54,633 nt of DNA from Hyphomicrobiales bacterium (GTDB lineage: Bacteria > Pseudomonadota > Alphaproteobacteria > Rhizobiales > Beijerinckiaceae): NCBI GenBank assembly GCA_900470095.1, contig UBZM01000045.1, positions 1 to 54,633 on the forward strand, in the 5' to 3' direction. Numbering within the stretch: position 1 is the first letter of the stretch; each line of letters opens with the position of its first letter. Shown here in pieces: positions 16,269 through 26,021 of the stretch. The notes below the pieces were generated by a model. It was not told where the DNA came from, did no database searches, and saw only the letters and a list, made by a program, of their open reading frames with translations. Position numbers and translations under genes: made by a program.

Positions 16269-19139
16269 TTGCACTGCACAATGAAGCTTGGCAAGGCGGC
16301 ACGAGTCATGCTGCCATGGCCGAGAACGCCGCATGTCGGCCCTTTTCCTCGCGAGGCGCCCTTGCCTGTCACCGCCATCGATCCGCGGCCAGATCCCATC
16401 GCCGGCCCCGCCGACGCCCAGCCCCTGTTCGAGGATATCCGGCTGCTCGGACAGATCCTCGGCGACACCGTGCGGCAGCAGGAGGGCGAGCAGACCTTCG
16501 AGCTGATCGAGGCGATCAGGCGGCTCTCGGTCACCTTCCAGCGCAAGGCCGACGTCGAGGCCGGTCGCGACCTCGATACGCTGCTGGCGCGATTGAGCCC
16601 GAAAGAGACCGTTTCGGTCATTCGCGCCTTCACCTATTTCTCGCATCTCGCCAATCTCGCCGAGGATTGCCACCAGCTCCGCCGGCAGGCCGATCTGGAG
16701 GCCGTTGACGCCCATCCCGACGGCAGCCTTGCGCATAGTTTCGACCTGTTTGCGCAGGCCGGCGTCAGGGCGCCAGCGATCGAACGCGCCCTCTCGCGCA
16801 GCCTCGTGTCGCCCGTGCTCACCGCGCATCCGACCGAGGTTCAACGCAAGAGCATTCTCGACGCCGAGCGCACCATTGCCGAGTTGCTCGCCGCCCGGCC
16901 GAATCTGCGTGGCTCGCGAGCACGCGCCCGCAACGAGACGGCACTGCGGGCCAGCATCGCCCAGCTCTGGCAGACACGGCTCCTGCGCTACTCCAAGCTC
17001 GCCGTGCGCGACGAAATCGAGAATGTGCTGAGCTATTATCGCGCCACGTTCCTGCGCGAGATCCCGCGCCTCTATGCCGAGCTCGAGGAGCTGCTCGGCG
17101 CCCGCGTGCCGAGCTTCTTCCGGATGGGAAGCTGGATCGGGGGCGATCGCGACGGCAACCCCAATGTCACCGCCGAAACCCTGCTGATGGCGATTCGCCT
17201 TCAGGCCGAGACGGCTTTGCGCCACTATCTGACCGAAGTGCATGAACTCGGCGCCGAACTGCCGGTTTCCAACGCGCTGGTCGGCAGCACGCAGGCGCTG
17301 CGGGACCTTGCCGATTGCTCCGGTGACGACAATCCCCATCGCTCCGACGAACCCTATCGCCGCGCCCTGATCGGCATCTACGCCCGGCTGGCTGCGACCT
17401 TGCGCAAGCTGACCGGCACCGAGGCGCTCCGTCATGCGGTGGCGCCGAGCGCGCCCTATGCGGCGCCCGCGGATTTCGTGGCCGAGCTGCGCATCGTTGC
17501 CGACAGCCTGCAATCCCACCATGGCAGCCTGCTCCTGGGAGCGCGGCTCTCGCCCCTGCTGCGCGCAGCGGAGGTTTTTGGCTTCCATCTGGCGAGCATC
17601 GATCTGCGCCAGAGCTCGGACAAGCACGAGGCAGTCATGGCCGAGCTCCTGGCCACGGCGCGCATCGAGCCACGCTATGCCTCGCTCGACGAGAACGCCA
17701 AACGCGCATTGCTGCTCTCCCTGCTGGCCGATCCGCGCCCGCTTCGTGTGCGCAACGCCGCCTACACCCCGGAGACCGAGGGAGAACTTGCGATCTTCGA
17801 GGCGGCAAAACAGGTCCGCGCCGATTTCGGCACCGATGCCATTCGCCACTACATCATCAGCCACACCGAAACGGTCAGCGATCTGCTGGAGGTGGTCCTG
17901 CTGCAGAAGGAATGCGGCCTGATGGCGGGCACGCTTGCGCCCGGCGAGGCGACCCAGGCCAGTGTCGAGCTGATCGTGGTACCGCTGTTCGAGACCATCG
18001 GCGATCTGCGCGCGGCCGAGCCGATCATGCGCGGCTTCTACGACCAGCCCGGTATCGAGGCGCTGATCCGCAATTCCGGCGGCGAGCAGGACATCATGCT
18101 CGGCTATTCCGACAGCAACAAGGATGGCGGCTACTTCACATCCAACTGGGAACTCTATCGCGCGTCGACGGCGCTGGTCCGCTTCTACGAGACCAAGCCG
18201 GGGCTGACGCTGCGGCTGTTCCATGGCCGCGGCGGCACTGTCGGGCGTGGCGGCGGGCCGAGCTATGAAGCCATCCTCGCCCAGCCTCCTGGCACCGTGA
18301 AGGGGCAGATCCGCCTGACCGAGCAGGGCGAGGTGATCAATGCCAAATATGCCAATCCTGAGATCGGACGGCGCAACCTGGAAACCCTGCTGGCAGCGAC
18401 GCTGGAGGCCACCCTGCTGCAGCCGCGCACCGAGGCCGCGCCCGAATTTCTCGACATCGCGGCCGAACTCTCCATGCGCAGCATGACCGCCTATCGGGCG
18501 CTGGTCTATGGAACCGCCGGTTTCACCGACTACTTCTATTCAGCCACGCCGATCACCGAGATCGCGGAGCTGAATATCGGTTCGCGCCCGGCGTCGCGAA
18601 AGGCGACGCGCTCGATCGAGGATCTGCGCGCGATCCCCTGGGGCTTCTCATGGGGTCAGAGCCGTCTGGCCCTGCCCGGCTGGTTCGGTTTCGGCTCCGC
18701 GGTCGAGGGCTTCATCGCCGCCGCGCCGGCTGAGCGCATCGCGCTGCTGCAACGGATGAGCGCGGAGTGGCCGTTCTTCCGCACGCTTCTGTCCAACATG
18801 GACATGGTCCTGGCCAAGGCCGATCTCGGCATCGCCCGGCGCTACTGCGATCTCGTTCCGGATCGCGAGCTTGCAGAGCGCATCTTCGCCGAGATCGAAG
18901 CAGAATGGACCCGGACGGTTCAGGCGATCACGACCATTACCGGCGAAACGCAGCGCCTGGCCGATAACCCGGCCCTGGCGCTCTCCATCATCCACCGCTT
19001 CCCCTATATCGCCCCGCTCAACCATCTCCAGGTCGAGCTCCTGCGCCGCTGGCGCTCCGGCCAGATCGACGAGAAGGCCCGCCGCGGCATCCTGATCTCG
19101 ATCAACGGCATCGCTGCCGGCCTGCGCAATACCGGGTGA
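16269..19139 (+). CDS. ppc: Phosphoenolpyruvate carboxylase
   Basis: Catalyses PEP + bicarbonate to oxaloacetate, the anaplerotic supply to the TCA cycle. Diagnostic blocks are intact: VLTAHPTEVQ with the catalytic His, the GSWIGGDRDGNP block, MLGYSDSNKDGGY, the FHGRGGTVGRGGGP glycine-rich loop, and a C-terminus ending NTG as expected for this enzyme. Length (956 codons from the first TTG, 925 from the TTG at 16362) fits bacterial PEPC. The start is uncertain: the residues before the TTG at 16362 (GAGG 7 nt upstream) are Arg/Pro-rich and not family-like, so that TTG is a good candidate. It is a single gene, convergent with wspR 51 bp away. Confidence 0.96.
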   Translation: MHCTMKLGKAARVMLPWPRTPHVGPFPREAPLPVTAIDPRPDPIAGPADAQPLFEDIRLLGQILGDTVRQQEGEQTFELIEAIRRLSVTFQRKADVEAGRDLDTLLARLSPKETVSVIRAFTYFSHLANLAEDCHQLRRQADLEAVDAHPDGSLAHSFDLFAQAGVRAPAIERALSRSLVSPVLTAHPTEVQRKSILDAERTIAELLAARPNLRGSRARARNETALRASIAQLWQTRLLRYSKLAVRDEIENVLSYYRATFLREIPRLYAELEELLGARVPSFFRMGSWIGGDRDGNPNVTAETLLMAIRLQAETALRHYLTEVHELGAELPVSNALVGSTQALRDLADCSGDDNPHRSDEPYRRALIGIYARLAATLRKLTGTEALRHAVAPSAPYAAPADFVAELRIVADSLQSHHGSLLLGARLSPLLRAAEVFGFHLASIDLRQSSDKHEAVMAELLATARIEPRYASLDENAKRALLLSLLADPRPLRVRNAAYTPETEGELAIFEAAKQVRADFGTDAIRHYIISHTETVSDLLEVVLLQKECGLMAGTLAPGEATQASVELIVVPLFETIGDLRAAEPIMRGFYDQPGIEALIRNSGGEQDIMLGYSDSNKDGGYFTSNWELYRASTALVRFYETKPGLTLRLFHGRGGTVGRGGGPSYEAILAQPPGTVKGQIRLTEQGEVINAKYANPEIGRRNLETLLAATLEATLLQPRTEAAPEFLDIAAELSMRSMTAYRALVYGTAGFTDYFYSATPITEIAELNIGSRPASRKATRSIEDLRAIPWGFSWGQSRLALPGWFGFGSAVEGFIAAAPAERIALLQRMSAEWPFFRTLLSNMDMVLAKADLGIARRYCDLVPDRELAERIFAEIEAEWTRTVQAITTITGETQRLADNPALALSIIHRFPYIAPLNHLQVELLRRWRSGQIDEKARRGILISINGIAAGLRNTG

Positions 19140-19154
19140 GCGGCGCGCGTCAGT

Positions 19155-19199
19155 CCGACCGTGTCGGCCCCGGAGAGTGCCGGAGCGATGCTACGGCAC
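19155..19199. terminator. Weak hairpins between convergent ppc and wspR
   Basis: Two short stems lie in the 51-bp gap: CCGAC-CGT-GTCGG (19155-19167) and GTGCCG (19177-19182) / CGGCAC (19194-19199). The second overlaps the wspR stop codon. Neither has a U-tract. They are plausible bidirectional 3' structures, no more. Confidence 0.25.
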
Positions 19200-20213
19200 C
19201 GCCGAGATTTCGGACGAGACCGAACGGTCCCGCCCCTCGTTCTTGGCGCGGAAGAGCGCGAGATCGGCGGCATTGACCAGTTTGGCCGGCTCTCCGCCTT
19301 CGTGAGGCATCGTCGTTGCCATGCCCACACTGATCGTGACCCGGCCCGTGCCGTGCGCGATGTTCAGATCCCGTACGCCCTGAACCAGCCGTTCCGCCAC
19401 GTATCTCGCGCCGTCCTGCGGCACATCCGTCAAAATCACGACGAACTCCTCGCCACCGAAGCGCGCCGCCAGATCGGTCGAGCGGGTGCAGCCGCCCTGG
19501 ATCACGTTGGCGACCTGCTTCAGCACCTCATCGCCGGCGAGATGGCCATAGGCATCATTGTAGCGCTTGAAGTGATCGACATCGATCATCAGGACCGACA
19601 GCGGATGCTGCGTGCGCAGGCAGCGTCTCCACTCCGCCGCAAGATACTCGTCGAAATAGCGGCGGTTACCCAGTCCGGTCAGCCCGTCGATCCGCGTCAG
19701 GCGCTCGAGCTCGAGATTGACCCGCATCAGCTCGCGCTGGCTTTCGCGCAGCGCCCGATAGGCCTCGTCGCGCTGGACGTGATCGAGATAGGCGCGGGTG
19801 TGGTAGCGCACCCGCGCGATCAGCTCGAGCTTGTCGGGGAGCTTGACGAGATAGTCGTTCGCGCCCGCCTGGAAGGCATCGCTCTTGGTCGCGGGGTCTT
19901 CCTTGGTCGAGAGAACGATGACGGGAACGTTGTGGATCGACGGGTGCTTGCGATATTGCCGCACCAGATCCAGCCCGTCGACGCCCGGCATGACGAGATC
20001 CTGCAGGATCACGGTCGGCTTCACCTGTTCGGCCACCTTGATCGCCGCCAAGGGGTCGGTGCAGTAGTGGAAATCGAGATCGGGCTGGTTGGCCAGCGCC
20101 CGCCGCACGGCTTCGCAGACCATGACCTGGTCATCGATGAGCAGGATCATGGACATGTAACTATCCGCCGGCGGGGGCACGGAAGACATGGTGCGGGTCG
20201 GTTCGACTGTCAT
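19191..20213 (-). CDS. wspR: WspR-type response regulator diguanylate cyclase (REC-GGDEF)
   Basis: The output enzyme of the Wsp pathway, making cyclic di-GMP when phosphorylated. The receiver domain covers about residues 20-140 (LLIDDQ acidic pair; phosphoacceptor Asp in LQDLVMPGVDG; conserved Lys in the YLVKLPDK region). A coiled-coil linker follows, then a GGDEF domain with active-site GGEEF. The inhibitory RxxD site is intact five residues before it (RSTDLAARFGGEEF), so product inhibition is expected. Start taken at ATG 20213 with AGAGG upstream, 13 bp after the wspF stop; an in-frame start at 20300 would overlap wspF by 74 bp and has no family support. Last gene of the operon. 340 aa, as expected for WspR. 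Confidence 0.93.
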   Translation of the reverse strand: MTVEPTRTMSSVPPPADSYMSMILLIDDQVMVCEAVRRALANQPDLDFHYCTDPLAAIKVAEQVKPTVILQDLVMPGVDGLDLVRQYRKHPSIHNVPVIVLSTKEDPATKSDAFQAGANDYLVKLPDKLELIARVRYHTRAYLDHVQRDEAYRALRESQRELMRVNLELERLTRIDGLTGLGNRRYFDEYLAAEWRRCLRTQHPLSVLMIDVDHFKRYNDAYGHLAGDEVLKQVANVIQGGCTRSTDLAARFGGEEFVVILTDVPQDGARYVAERLVQGVRDLNIAHGTGRVTISVGMATTMPHEGGEPAKLVNAADLALFRAKNEGRDRSVSSEISAVP

Positions 20214-20226
20214 AAAGACAACCTCT

Positions 20227-21246
20227 TCAGAACGACTGACGGCATGCCTCGACAAGGCGTGGCGCAATCGCGGCAAGTGGTAGAATCTCGGAAGCTGCAT
20301 CGATCGCAGCGGCCGCCTTGGGCATTCCGTAAACGGCGCTCGTCGCCCTGTCCTGTGCCAGGGTCAAATATTTCCTGTCGCGCAGGAGCTTCAGCCCGCG
20401 GGCGCCGTCCCTGCCCATGCCGGTCAGCAACACTCCTACCAGATCTCCCTGCCACCATTGCGCAACACTCTCGAAGAACACGTCGACCGATGGCCGGTAG
20501 ACGTAGTCGCGCGGTTCGGACCTATAACCGAGGTCATGGCCCGATTTGAAGACCAGGTGATCGCCACTCGCTGCGATCAGCACGGTCCCCGGTTCGGGCC
20601 TGTCGCCTTCGATCGCAGGACGCACCGCAAGGGCGGTGTGTTGGCCCAGCCAGCTCGCGAAACTCGGCACGAAATGCGCATCGAGATGCTGGACGAGAAC
20701 GAGCGCAGCGGGAAAACCGCGCGGCAGTCCAGCCAGCAGCGAGGCCACGGCAGCAGGCCCCCCCGCCGAAGCACCGATCGCGATCAGCCGCTGCGCCGAT
20801 GCTACAGCCCTGCGGGCCGGAGCCGTCGTCCCAGCGGCAGGCGTGACATCGCGCGAGAGCCGGCCGATCATCGCGATCCTGGCAAGCAGCGCCGCCGATT
20901 GAGCCTGGGCATTGCCGTCGGCCCCCACACTGGGAATGTCGACCGCGTCCAATGCGCCATGGCCCATGGCGTCATAGACGCCCGAGACGTTGGCATCGAC
21001 GCTCGCGGTCACCAGCAGAATGGGACAGGGCGTCTCTGCCATGATCCGCTGGGTGGCCGCGACGCCATCCATCTCGGGCATGTTCAGATCCATCAGGATC
21101 AGATCCGGCTTGTCGCGTCGGCATGCCTCCACCGCTTCGAGCCCGTTCACCGCGATCCAGGCGACCGCATGCTCGGTCGTGGAAACGACGATGCGCCGAA
21201 GCAGCTCGACCGCCATCGGCAGATCATTGACGAGGCCGATCCTCAT
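20227..21246 (-). CDS. wspF: Chemoreceptor methylesterase CheB-type (WspF)
   Basis: Demethylates the WspA receptor; loss of WspF in Pseudomonas locks Wsp on. The N-terminal receiver has the phospho-Asp in LILMDLNMPEMDG. The C-terminal methylesterase has the catalytic triad motifs GASAGGP (Ser), VQHLDAHF (His) and TGMGRDGARG (Asp). Start at ATG 21246, preceded by GGAGAGAGG; the longer reading from 21285 would overlap wspE. 339 aa. The receiver ends in an acidic/Ala-rich linker before the esterase, normal for the family. It lies between the kinase and the cyclase genes, as in canonical wsp operons. Confidence 0.94.
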   Translation of the reverse strand: MRIGLVNDLPMAVELLRRIVVSTTEHAVAWIAVNGLEAVEACRRDKPDLILMDLNMPEMDGVAATQRIMAETPCPILLVTASVDANVSGVYDAMGHGALDAVDIPSVGADGNAQAQSAALLARIAMIGRLSRDVTPAAGTTAPARRAVASAQRLIAIGASAGGPAAVASLLAGLPRGFPAALVLVQHLDAHFVPSFASWLGQHTALAVRPAIEGDRPEPGTVLIAASGDHLVFKSGHDLGYRSEPRDYVYRPSVDVFFESVAQWWQGDLVGVLLTGMGRDGARGLKLLRDRKYLTLAQDRATSAVYGMPKAAAAIDAASEILPLAAIAPRLVEACRQSF

Positions 21247-21268
21247 GAACCTCTCTCCGTGCTGCCGC

Positions 21269-23563
21269 TCAGCCCCATGGTTCACCGATCAGGTCGGCGA
21301 CGGCATGGATCAAAGTTTCGTCGTGGAAGCTACCCTTGGTCAAATAATAGTCCGCACCGGCGTCGAGCCCGCGGCGGCGGTCTTCTTCCCGATCCTTGTA
21401 GGACACGATCATGACCGGCAGGTTCCGAAGCCCGCTATCCTTCTTGATCAGTGTGACGAGCTCGATGCCGTCCATGCGGGGCATGTCGATATCGGTGACC
21501 ACGAGATCGAACGGATCGGATCGGACGGCGTTCCAGCCATCGATGCCGTCGACCGCGACCTCGACCTCGTAGCCGTGGTGATCGAGCAGCTTGCGCTCCA
21601 GTTCGCGCACGGTGAGTGAATCGTCGACGACCAGGACGCGCTTGCGCCGCTTCTGGCCAACGCTGGCAACGACGCGCTCCAGGGTCTTGAGCCTGCCGGT
21701 CGAGGCAAGCTTTTCCATCGATCGGATCAGGTCATCGACGTCGAGGATCAGGACGGGTGAACCATCCTCCATCAGGGCCGCGGCACTGATGTCCTTGACC
21801 TTGGCGAGCCGCGGATCGAGGGGCCGGACGACGAGATCACGCTCGCCAAGGAAGCGGTCGACGACCAGCCCGTAGGCCTCGCCCCCCTCCCCGACCACGA
21901 CGACTGCGAGATCGACCGAGTCCGATTGCGGCTCGTCACGCCCCAGGACCTCATGCGCCGTGACCAGTCCGACCTGCCGCTCCTCGAAGCGGAAATGCGG
22001 CCGGCCTTCGAGGATCTCGATCCGCTCCCGCGGCAGCATCAGCGTCCGCGTGATCCCGGTCAGCGGAAACGCGTAGGGCTCGCCATCGATCTCGACGAGC
22101 AGGGCGCGGATCACCGAGAGCGTCAGCGGCAGCTGAAGCTGGAACCGCGTCCCGGCACCGAGCTCCGACGACACGGTCACCTGTCCCCGAACCTGGCGCG
22201 CCATTGCCTGCACGGCATCAAGGCCGACGCCGCGTCCGGAAATGTCACTGACGCTCCCCTTCATCGAGAAGCCGGGCAGGAACAGGAACTCCAGGAGCTC
22301 GGCTTCGCTCAGGCTCTGCGCCGTCTCGGCCGTCGTCAGGCCGCGCCCGCTCGTCGCCCGGCGCAGCGCATCGAGATCGATCCCGCGGCCATCATCGGCG
22401 ACGATGATTTGCAACAGGCCGGCATTGTGCCGGGCCTCGAGCTTGATCAGGCCCTCTTCCGCCTTGCCTGCGGCCCGCCGCTCCTCGGGAGGCTCCAAGC
22501 CGTGATCGACGGCGTTGCGCAGGAGGTGCCCGAGAGGAGCATCAAGTTCCTCGAGGATGTCGCGGTCGATGCTCGTGGAGCCACCAACGATCTCGAGGCG
22601 GACCTTCTTGCCGAGCGCCCGCCCGATATCGCGGACGGTTCGCGAAAAATGGCGGACGCCATCGTCGAAGGGGCGCATCCGGCTGGCGAGCGTCTCGTCA
22701 TAGAGCCGATTGGCGAGATCGGTGGCGCGCCGGTCGACGGCATCGAGCTCGTCAAGGCGCTGCGCCAGGATCGCCTGGCTTTCCCCGAGCTTGAGCTGCG
22801 CCTCGGCGAGCGCCTGCAGGGCCCGGACATCGGTCGTCACCGCCGGCATCGCGGCACGCAGCGCGTCAAAGCTCTTGGCAAGATCGGTCTGGACGCGCCT
22901 GAGGCGCAAGAGCCCATCGTTGAACGGTCTTAGCCGCCGGGCCGACATCAGGGATTCACCGGCAAGCCCGAGCAGGCGGTTCAGGCTTTCTGCTGTGACG
23001 CGCACCATGCGGTCCGACGCCGGGCTTCCCGGCGTCTGGGATAGCGCCGGCGCGGATCCGGCAGCCGGCTCCTGAGCGGGCGCGAGTGGAGCTTCGCTGG
23101 AATGCTGGCTCTCCGGAGCCACTGGCGGCGCCGTACGGACCTCGCCATTCACTCCCGAGCCTGAAGCCGAGGAGCCGGCCTGCTGAAGCGCCTGCGCAAA
23201 GCTTGCGATTCGGCGCTGGGTCTCCTCCTCGCCAGGCCCCGGCTCAGTGGCGATCACGGCCAGCAGATCGACGCCTTTCAAAAGCGCATCGATATGGGCA
23301 TGATTGAGCCTGACCTGCCCGCGCTGGGCGGCAACGAAGCATTCCTCCATCTCATGCGCCACCTGCACCGCAGGCGTCAGGTCGATGATGCGGGCAGCGC
23401 CCTTGAGCGAATGGGCAGCGCGCATGCAGGCTTCGAGATGAACGGCCGCGACGGGATCGCGCTCCAGCGCCAACAGGCCTGCGGTCAGCGCCTGCGACTG
23501 CGAGTCGAGTTCGGCGCGAAACAGGTCCAGCATCGAGAGCTGGCTGAAATCCTCTCCGCTCAT
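21269..23563 (-). CDS. wspE: Hybrid CheA histidine kinase with C-terminal receiver (WspE)
   Basis: A central kinase of 764 aa that should phosphorylate WspR and WspF. Domains in order: HPt (AAHSLKGAAR, phospho-His near residue 51), a Pro/Ala-rich linker, dimerisation helices, HATPase (N box LLRNAVDHGLEPPEER, G1 VADDGRGID, G2 GRGVGLDAV), a CheW-like coupling domain, and a receiver (VLVVDDSLTVRE, phospho-Asp in VVTDIDMPRMDG). No separate P2 domain is obvious. The start overlaps the wspD stop as ATGA, implying translational coupling. Confidence 0.95.
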   Translation of the reverse strand: MSGEDFSQLSMLDLFRAELDSQSQALTAGLLALERDPVAAVHLEACMRAAHSLKGAARIIDLTPAVQVAHEMEECFVAAQRGQVRLNHAHIDALLKGVDLLAVIATEPGPGEEETQRRIASFAQALQQAGSSASGSGVNGEVRTAPPVAPESQHSSEAPLAPAQEPAAGSAPALSQTPGSPASDRMVRVTAESLNRLLGLAGESLMSARRLRPFNDGLLRLRRVQTDLAKSFDALRAAMPAVTTDVRALQALAEAQLKLGESQAILAQRLDELDAVDRRATDLANRLYDETLASRMRPFDDGVRHFSRTVRDIGRALGKKVRLEIVGGSTSIDRDILEELDAPLGHLLRNAVDHGLEPPEERRAAGKAEEGLIKLEARHNAGLLQIIVADDGRGIDLDALRRATSGRGLTTAETAQSLSEAELLEFLFLPGFSMKGSVSDISGRGVGLDAVQAMARQVRGQVTVSSELGAGTRFQLQLPLTLSVIRALLVEIDGEPYAFPLTGITRTLMLPRERIEILEGRPHFRFEERQVGLVTAHEVLGRDEPQSDSVDLAVVVVGEGGEAYGLVVDRFLGERDLVVRPLDPRLAKVKDISAAALMEDGSPVLILDVDDLIRSMEKLASTGRLKTLERVVASVGQKRRKRVLVVDDSLTVRELERKLLDHHGYEVEVAVDGIDGWNAVRSDPFDLVVTDIDMPRMDGIELVTLIKKDSGLRNLPVMIVSYKDREEDRRRGLDAGADYYLTKGSFHDETLIHAVADLIGEPWG

Positions 23564-24264
23564 GCGATGCTCCGGTCGATCATGGCGAGCAGCGGTGCCT
23601 CGTCGAGGAAGCCGACCGTGCGCCCCTGCCAGGACAGCATGGCCCGGATGACGGTCGAGGCCGATTTGCCGATTGTTGCCGGCACCGCGATCAGGTCGCG
23701 CTCCGCGTAGGAATGCATGCCGTGCACCTCGTCGACCTCGAAGGCGACGCGCCTTTCATCCCTGCCAATCACGATCAGACGGCGGAACACGGCGATCTTG
23801 CCACCGCCTGAACTCTGCCCGCCCGTGTTGATGCCGAGGAGCTCCGACAGGGACATGCAGATCAGCAGTTCGCCCCGGACATTGACGATCCCGAGCACTG
23901 CGCCGGTCCGGCGATGGGGCAGCGAATGGATGCGGCGGGGTTCCGCGATCTCGTGACAGGTCGTCGTCGGGAGGCCGAGCCATTCCTCCCCCAGGCGAAA
24001 GAGAACGACGCTGCGAGCCTCACCCTCGGCCTCGGGACGGTCGGCAGCCCGCGCGAAATGCAGAGCCCATTCCTCGGAATACCCCGCAGGCACGGGGCGA
24101 TCGAGCAGACTGCGTGCGATCTCCGCATGGGTCGGGCAGTTCCGACAATGCAGATGCTCCCGCAATTCCGGGCAGGACCTGTCTCCGCTGACGCCGATCT
24201 GGCGCCAGCACTCGTTGATGCCCGGTCCCTGCTCCGTCGCTTGCATGCCAGCCGTGACGGACAT
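23560..24264 (-). CDS. wspD: CheW-type coupling protein, long form (WspD)
   Basis: A 234-aa scaffold linking receptor and kinase. The C-terminal two thirds are a CheW domain (FRLGEEWLGLPTTTCHEI, then VLGIVNVRGELLICMSL). The first about 80 residues are an extension with a Cys-rich HCRNCPTH segment typical of WspD relative to WspB. The start overlaps the wspC stop as TGATG and the stop overlaps wspE as ATGA, so expression is tightly coupled. The Cys pair could bind metal, but I see no complete four-ligand set. Confidence 0.9.
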   Translation of the reverse strand: MSVTAGMQATEQGPGINECWRQIGVSGDRSCPELREHLHCRNCPTHAEIARSLLDRPVPAGYSEEWALHFARAADRPEAEGEARSVVLFRLGEEWLGLPTTTCHEIAEPRRIHSLPHRRTGAVLGIVNVRGELLICMSLSELLGINTGGQSSGGGKIAVFRRLIVIGRDERRVAFEVDEVHGMHSYAERDLIAVPATIGKSASTVIRAMLSWQGRTVGFLDEAPLLAMIDRSIA

Positions 24265-25529
24265 CAGACGTCACTCCTCTTTGCAATCCGGTCGAGCCGG
24301 TCGGTCAGCGCCTTGGCGCCGGCCTTGTCGCCTTGCCGCTGCAGCAGGAGCTTGAGCTGGACGAGCGCCTGACGATGGTCGGGCGCAAGATAGAGCGCCT
24401 TCCGGTAATTCTGGATCGCGTCCGACGGCGCATCATCGGCATCATAGGCGAGGCCAAGCAGGTAGAAGACCTCCGATGACGGCCCGAATTCCTCGAGATG
24501 GCTCGCAGCGGTGCGTTTGACCTCAGCGAGGTGGCCGGCATTGGCGGCGTGCTCGATGGTGGCAAGGCTCATGGCTGCCCGGTCGGGCGCTGGCAAAGCA
24601 GCCTCTCCTGGCGCGGTCTTCTGCGCGAAGGGGCGCACGCGCGGGGGCGGCGCGATAGGCCGTGGCGCTTGTGCGGGCTGTGGCGTCGGACGCGGCCTCC
24701 GTGCGGGAGCCGCTGCCGGCGCTTGCTGCACAGCATTTGCCTTGATGAAGGCGAAGGCCCTGGGAAAGCGCACCGAAGCGAAGCCATGCAAGGTCGGCAA
24801 TCCGGACTCCGCCGGCCCCACCAGCAACAGGCCATCGTCTGCGAGCATCTGCCGGAGCCGGTCCATTGCCAGCCCCTGCGTCTCGCGATCGAAATAGATC
24901 AGCAGGTTGCGGCAGAAGATGACGTCGTAAGGGTCGGTTCTCGGTTGCGGGGCCGGCCCGAGCAGGTTGCCGAGCGTGAAGCGAACCTGCCGGCGGACAC
25001 CCTCATGCGGACGGAAGCCGCCATCGACCGCATCGAAATGCCGGTCACGATAGCCGAGTTCCTCGCCACGGAAGGAGTTGCGCCCGTAGACGGCACGTTC
25101 GGCGTAGACGAGATTGCGCGTGCTCACATCGATGGCGTCGATACGGAATTCCCTTGCCTCGAAGCCCGCGTCGAACAGCGCCATCGCCATGGAATAAGGC
25201 TCCTCGCCCGTCGCGCATGGCAGGCTCAGGAGTCTGAGCGGCACGCCGGAACCCCGGCGTTCGCGGGCCTGGCGCGTCATCGCTGCGAAGGCCTCGCGAT
25301 CCCGGAAGAACCAGGTCTCCGGCACGACGACCGCATCGATCAGCTCCTGACGCTCGGTGCGGTTCTCGCTGAGATAGCTCCAATAGCTGTGGAGGTCCGG
25401 CATCTCGCAGGCGGTCATCCGCCGCTTCAGCGCATGGCGGATCACCGAGGCGCCGACCGTCTCGCTGCTCAGCCCGATCATTTCCCTGAGAAGCTGTTCG
25501 AACGCCCCTGTGCCCATGGCCCTGTCCAT
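24264..25529 (-). CDS. wspC: CheR methyltransferase with C-terminal TPR (WspC)
   Basis: Methylates glutamates of the WspA receptor using S-adenosylmethionine. The N-terminal CheR domain has LPCATGEEPYSMAMAL (SAM-binding) and DVIFCRNLLIYFD. A Pro/Ala-rich hinge (about residues 275-320) leads to a tetratricopeptide segment (EVFYLLGLAYDAD.. ALYLAPDHRQALVQLKLL). This CheR-TPR form distinguishes WspC from classic CheR. 421 aa; TGATG overlap with wspB. Confidence 0.93.
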   Translation of the reverse strand: MDRAMGTGAFEQLLREMIGLSSETVGASVIRHALKRRMTACEMPDLHSYWSYLSENRTERQELIDAVVVPETWFFRDREAFAAMTRQARERRGSGVPLRLLSLPCATGEEPYSMAMALFDAGFEAREFRIDAIDVSTRNLVYAERAVYGRNSFRGEELGYRDRHFDAVDGGFRPHEGVRRQVRFTLGNLLGPAPQPRTDPYDVIFCRNLLIYFDRETQGLAMDRLRQMLADDGLLLVGPAESGLPTLHGFASVRFPRAFAFIKANAVQQAPAAAPARRPRPTPQPAQAPRPIAPPPRVRPFAQKTAPGEAALPAPDRAAMSLATIEHAANAGHLAEVKRTAASHLEEFGPSSEVFYLLGLAYDADDAPSDAIQNYRKALYLAPDHRQALVQLKLLLQRQGDKAGAKALTDRLDRIAKRSDV

Positions 25530-25993
25530 CAGGAATGCGTCGCGGGCTGCTGGAACAAGATCTCACGGATCGCGGGGGATAGCAGGGCTTCCGCCCGGAT
25601 CCGCTGGATCAGCCCCCTGCCGTCGGAGGCGACCGGGCCGAGATAGGGAGGCATTCCAGCGTCGACACCCGTGGCTACGAAATCCGCCGGATCGCGCTCG
25701 ACGGTCTCGATCGCGCGCTCGGCAATGAGCCCGAGCAGGGCGTGCTCGCCTGCGTCGACCGGATAACGCACGAGGATGATCCGCGTGCTCAGCAAGGGGG
25801 CAGCACTGCGCCCGAGCGCGAGCAGGCTGAGATCGATCAAGGGCACCGGCGCGCCCCGATAATTGATGGCACCGACGACGCCGGCCGGGGCAGCCGGCAG
25901 GGTTTTCACGGTGAGCAGGGGCAAGACCACTTCAACCTGCCCGGCATCGAGCAGATAGCGGTCCTGACCCAGGCGGAACATCAGAAACAGCAT
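25529..25993 (-). CDS. wspB: CheW-type coupling protein, short form (WspB)
   Basis: A 154-aa single CheW domain (FRLGQDRYLLDAGQVEVVLP, then GVVGAINYRGAPVPLIDL). It is expected to couple the WspA receptor to WspE. 28 bp downstream of wspA and overlapping wspC. The N-terminal MLFLMF is a usual first strand for this family. Confidence 0.9.
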   Translation of the reverse strand: MLFLMFRLGQDRYLLDAGQVEVVLPLLTVKTLPAAPAGVVGAINYRGAPVPLIDLSLLALGRSAAPLLSTRIILVRYPVDAGEHALLGLIAERAIETVERDPADFVATGVDAGMPPYLGPVASDGRGLIQRIRAEALLSPAIREILFQQPATHS

Positions 25994-26021
25994 CGGACGG
26001 GGCTCGGCTCGCCAGCTCCTG

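Noticed and set aside
16239..18224. 661-codon minus-strand ORF
   Set aside because: Antisense of ppc; composition is shadow-like and ppc motifs are complete.
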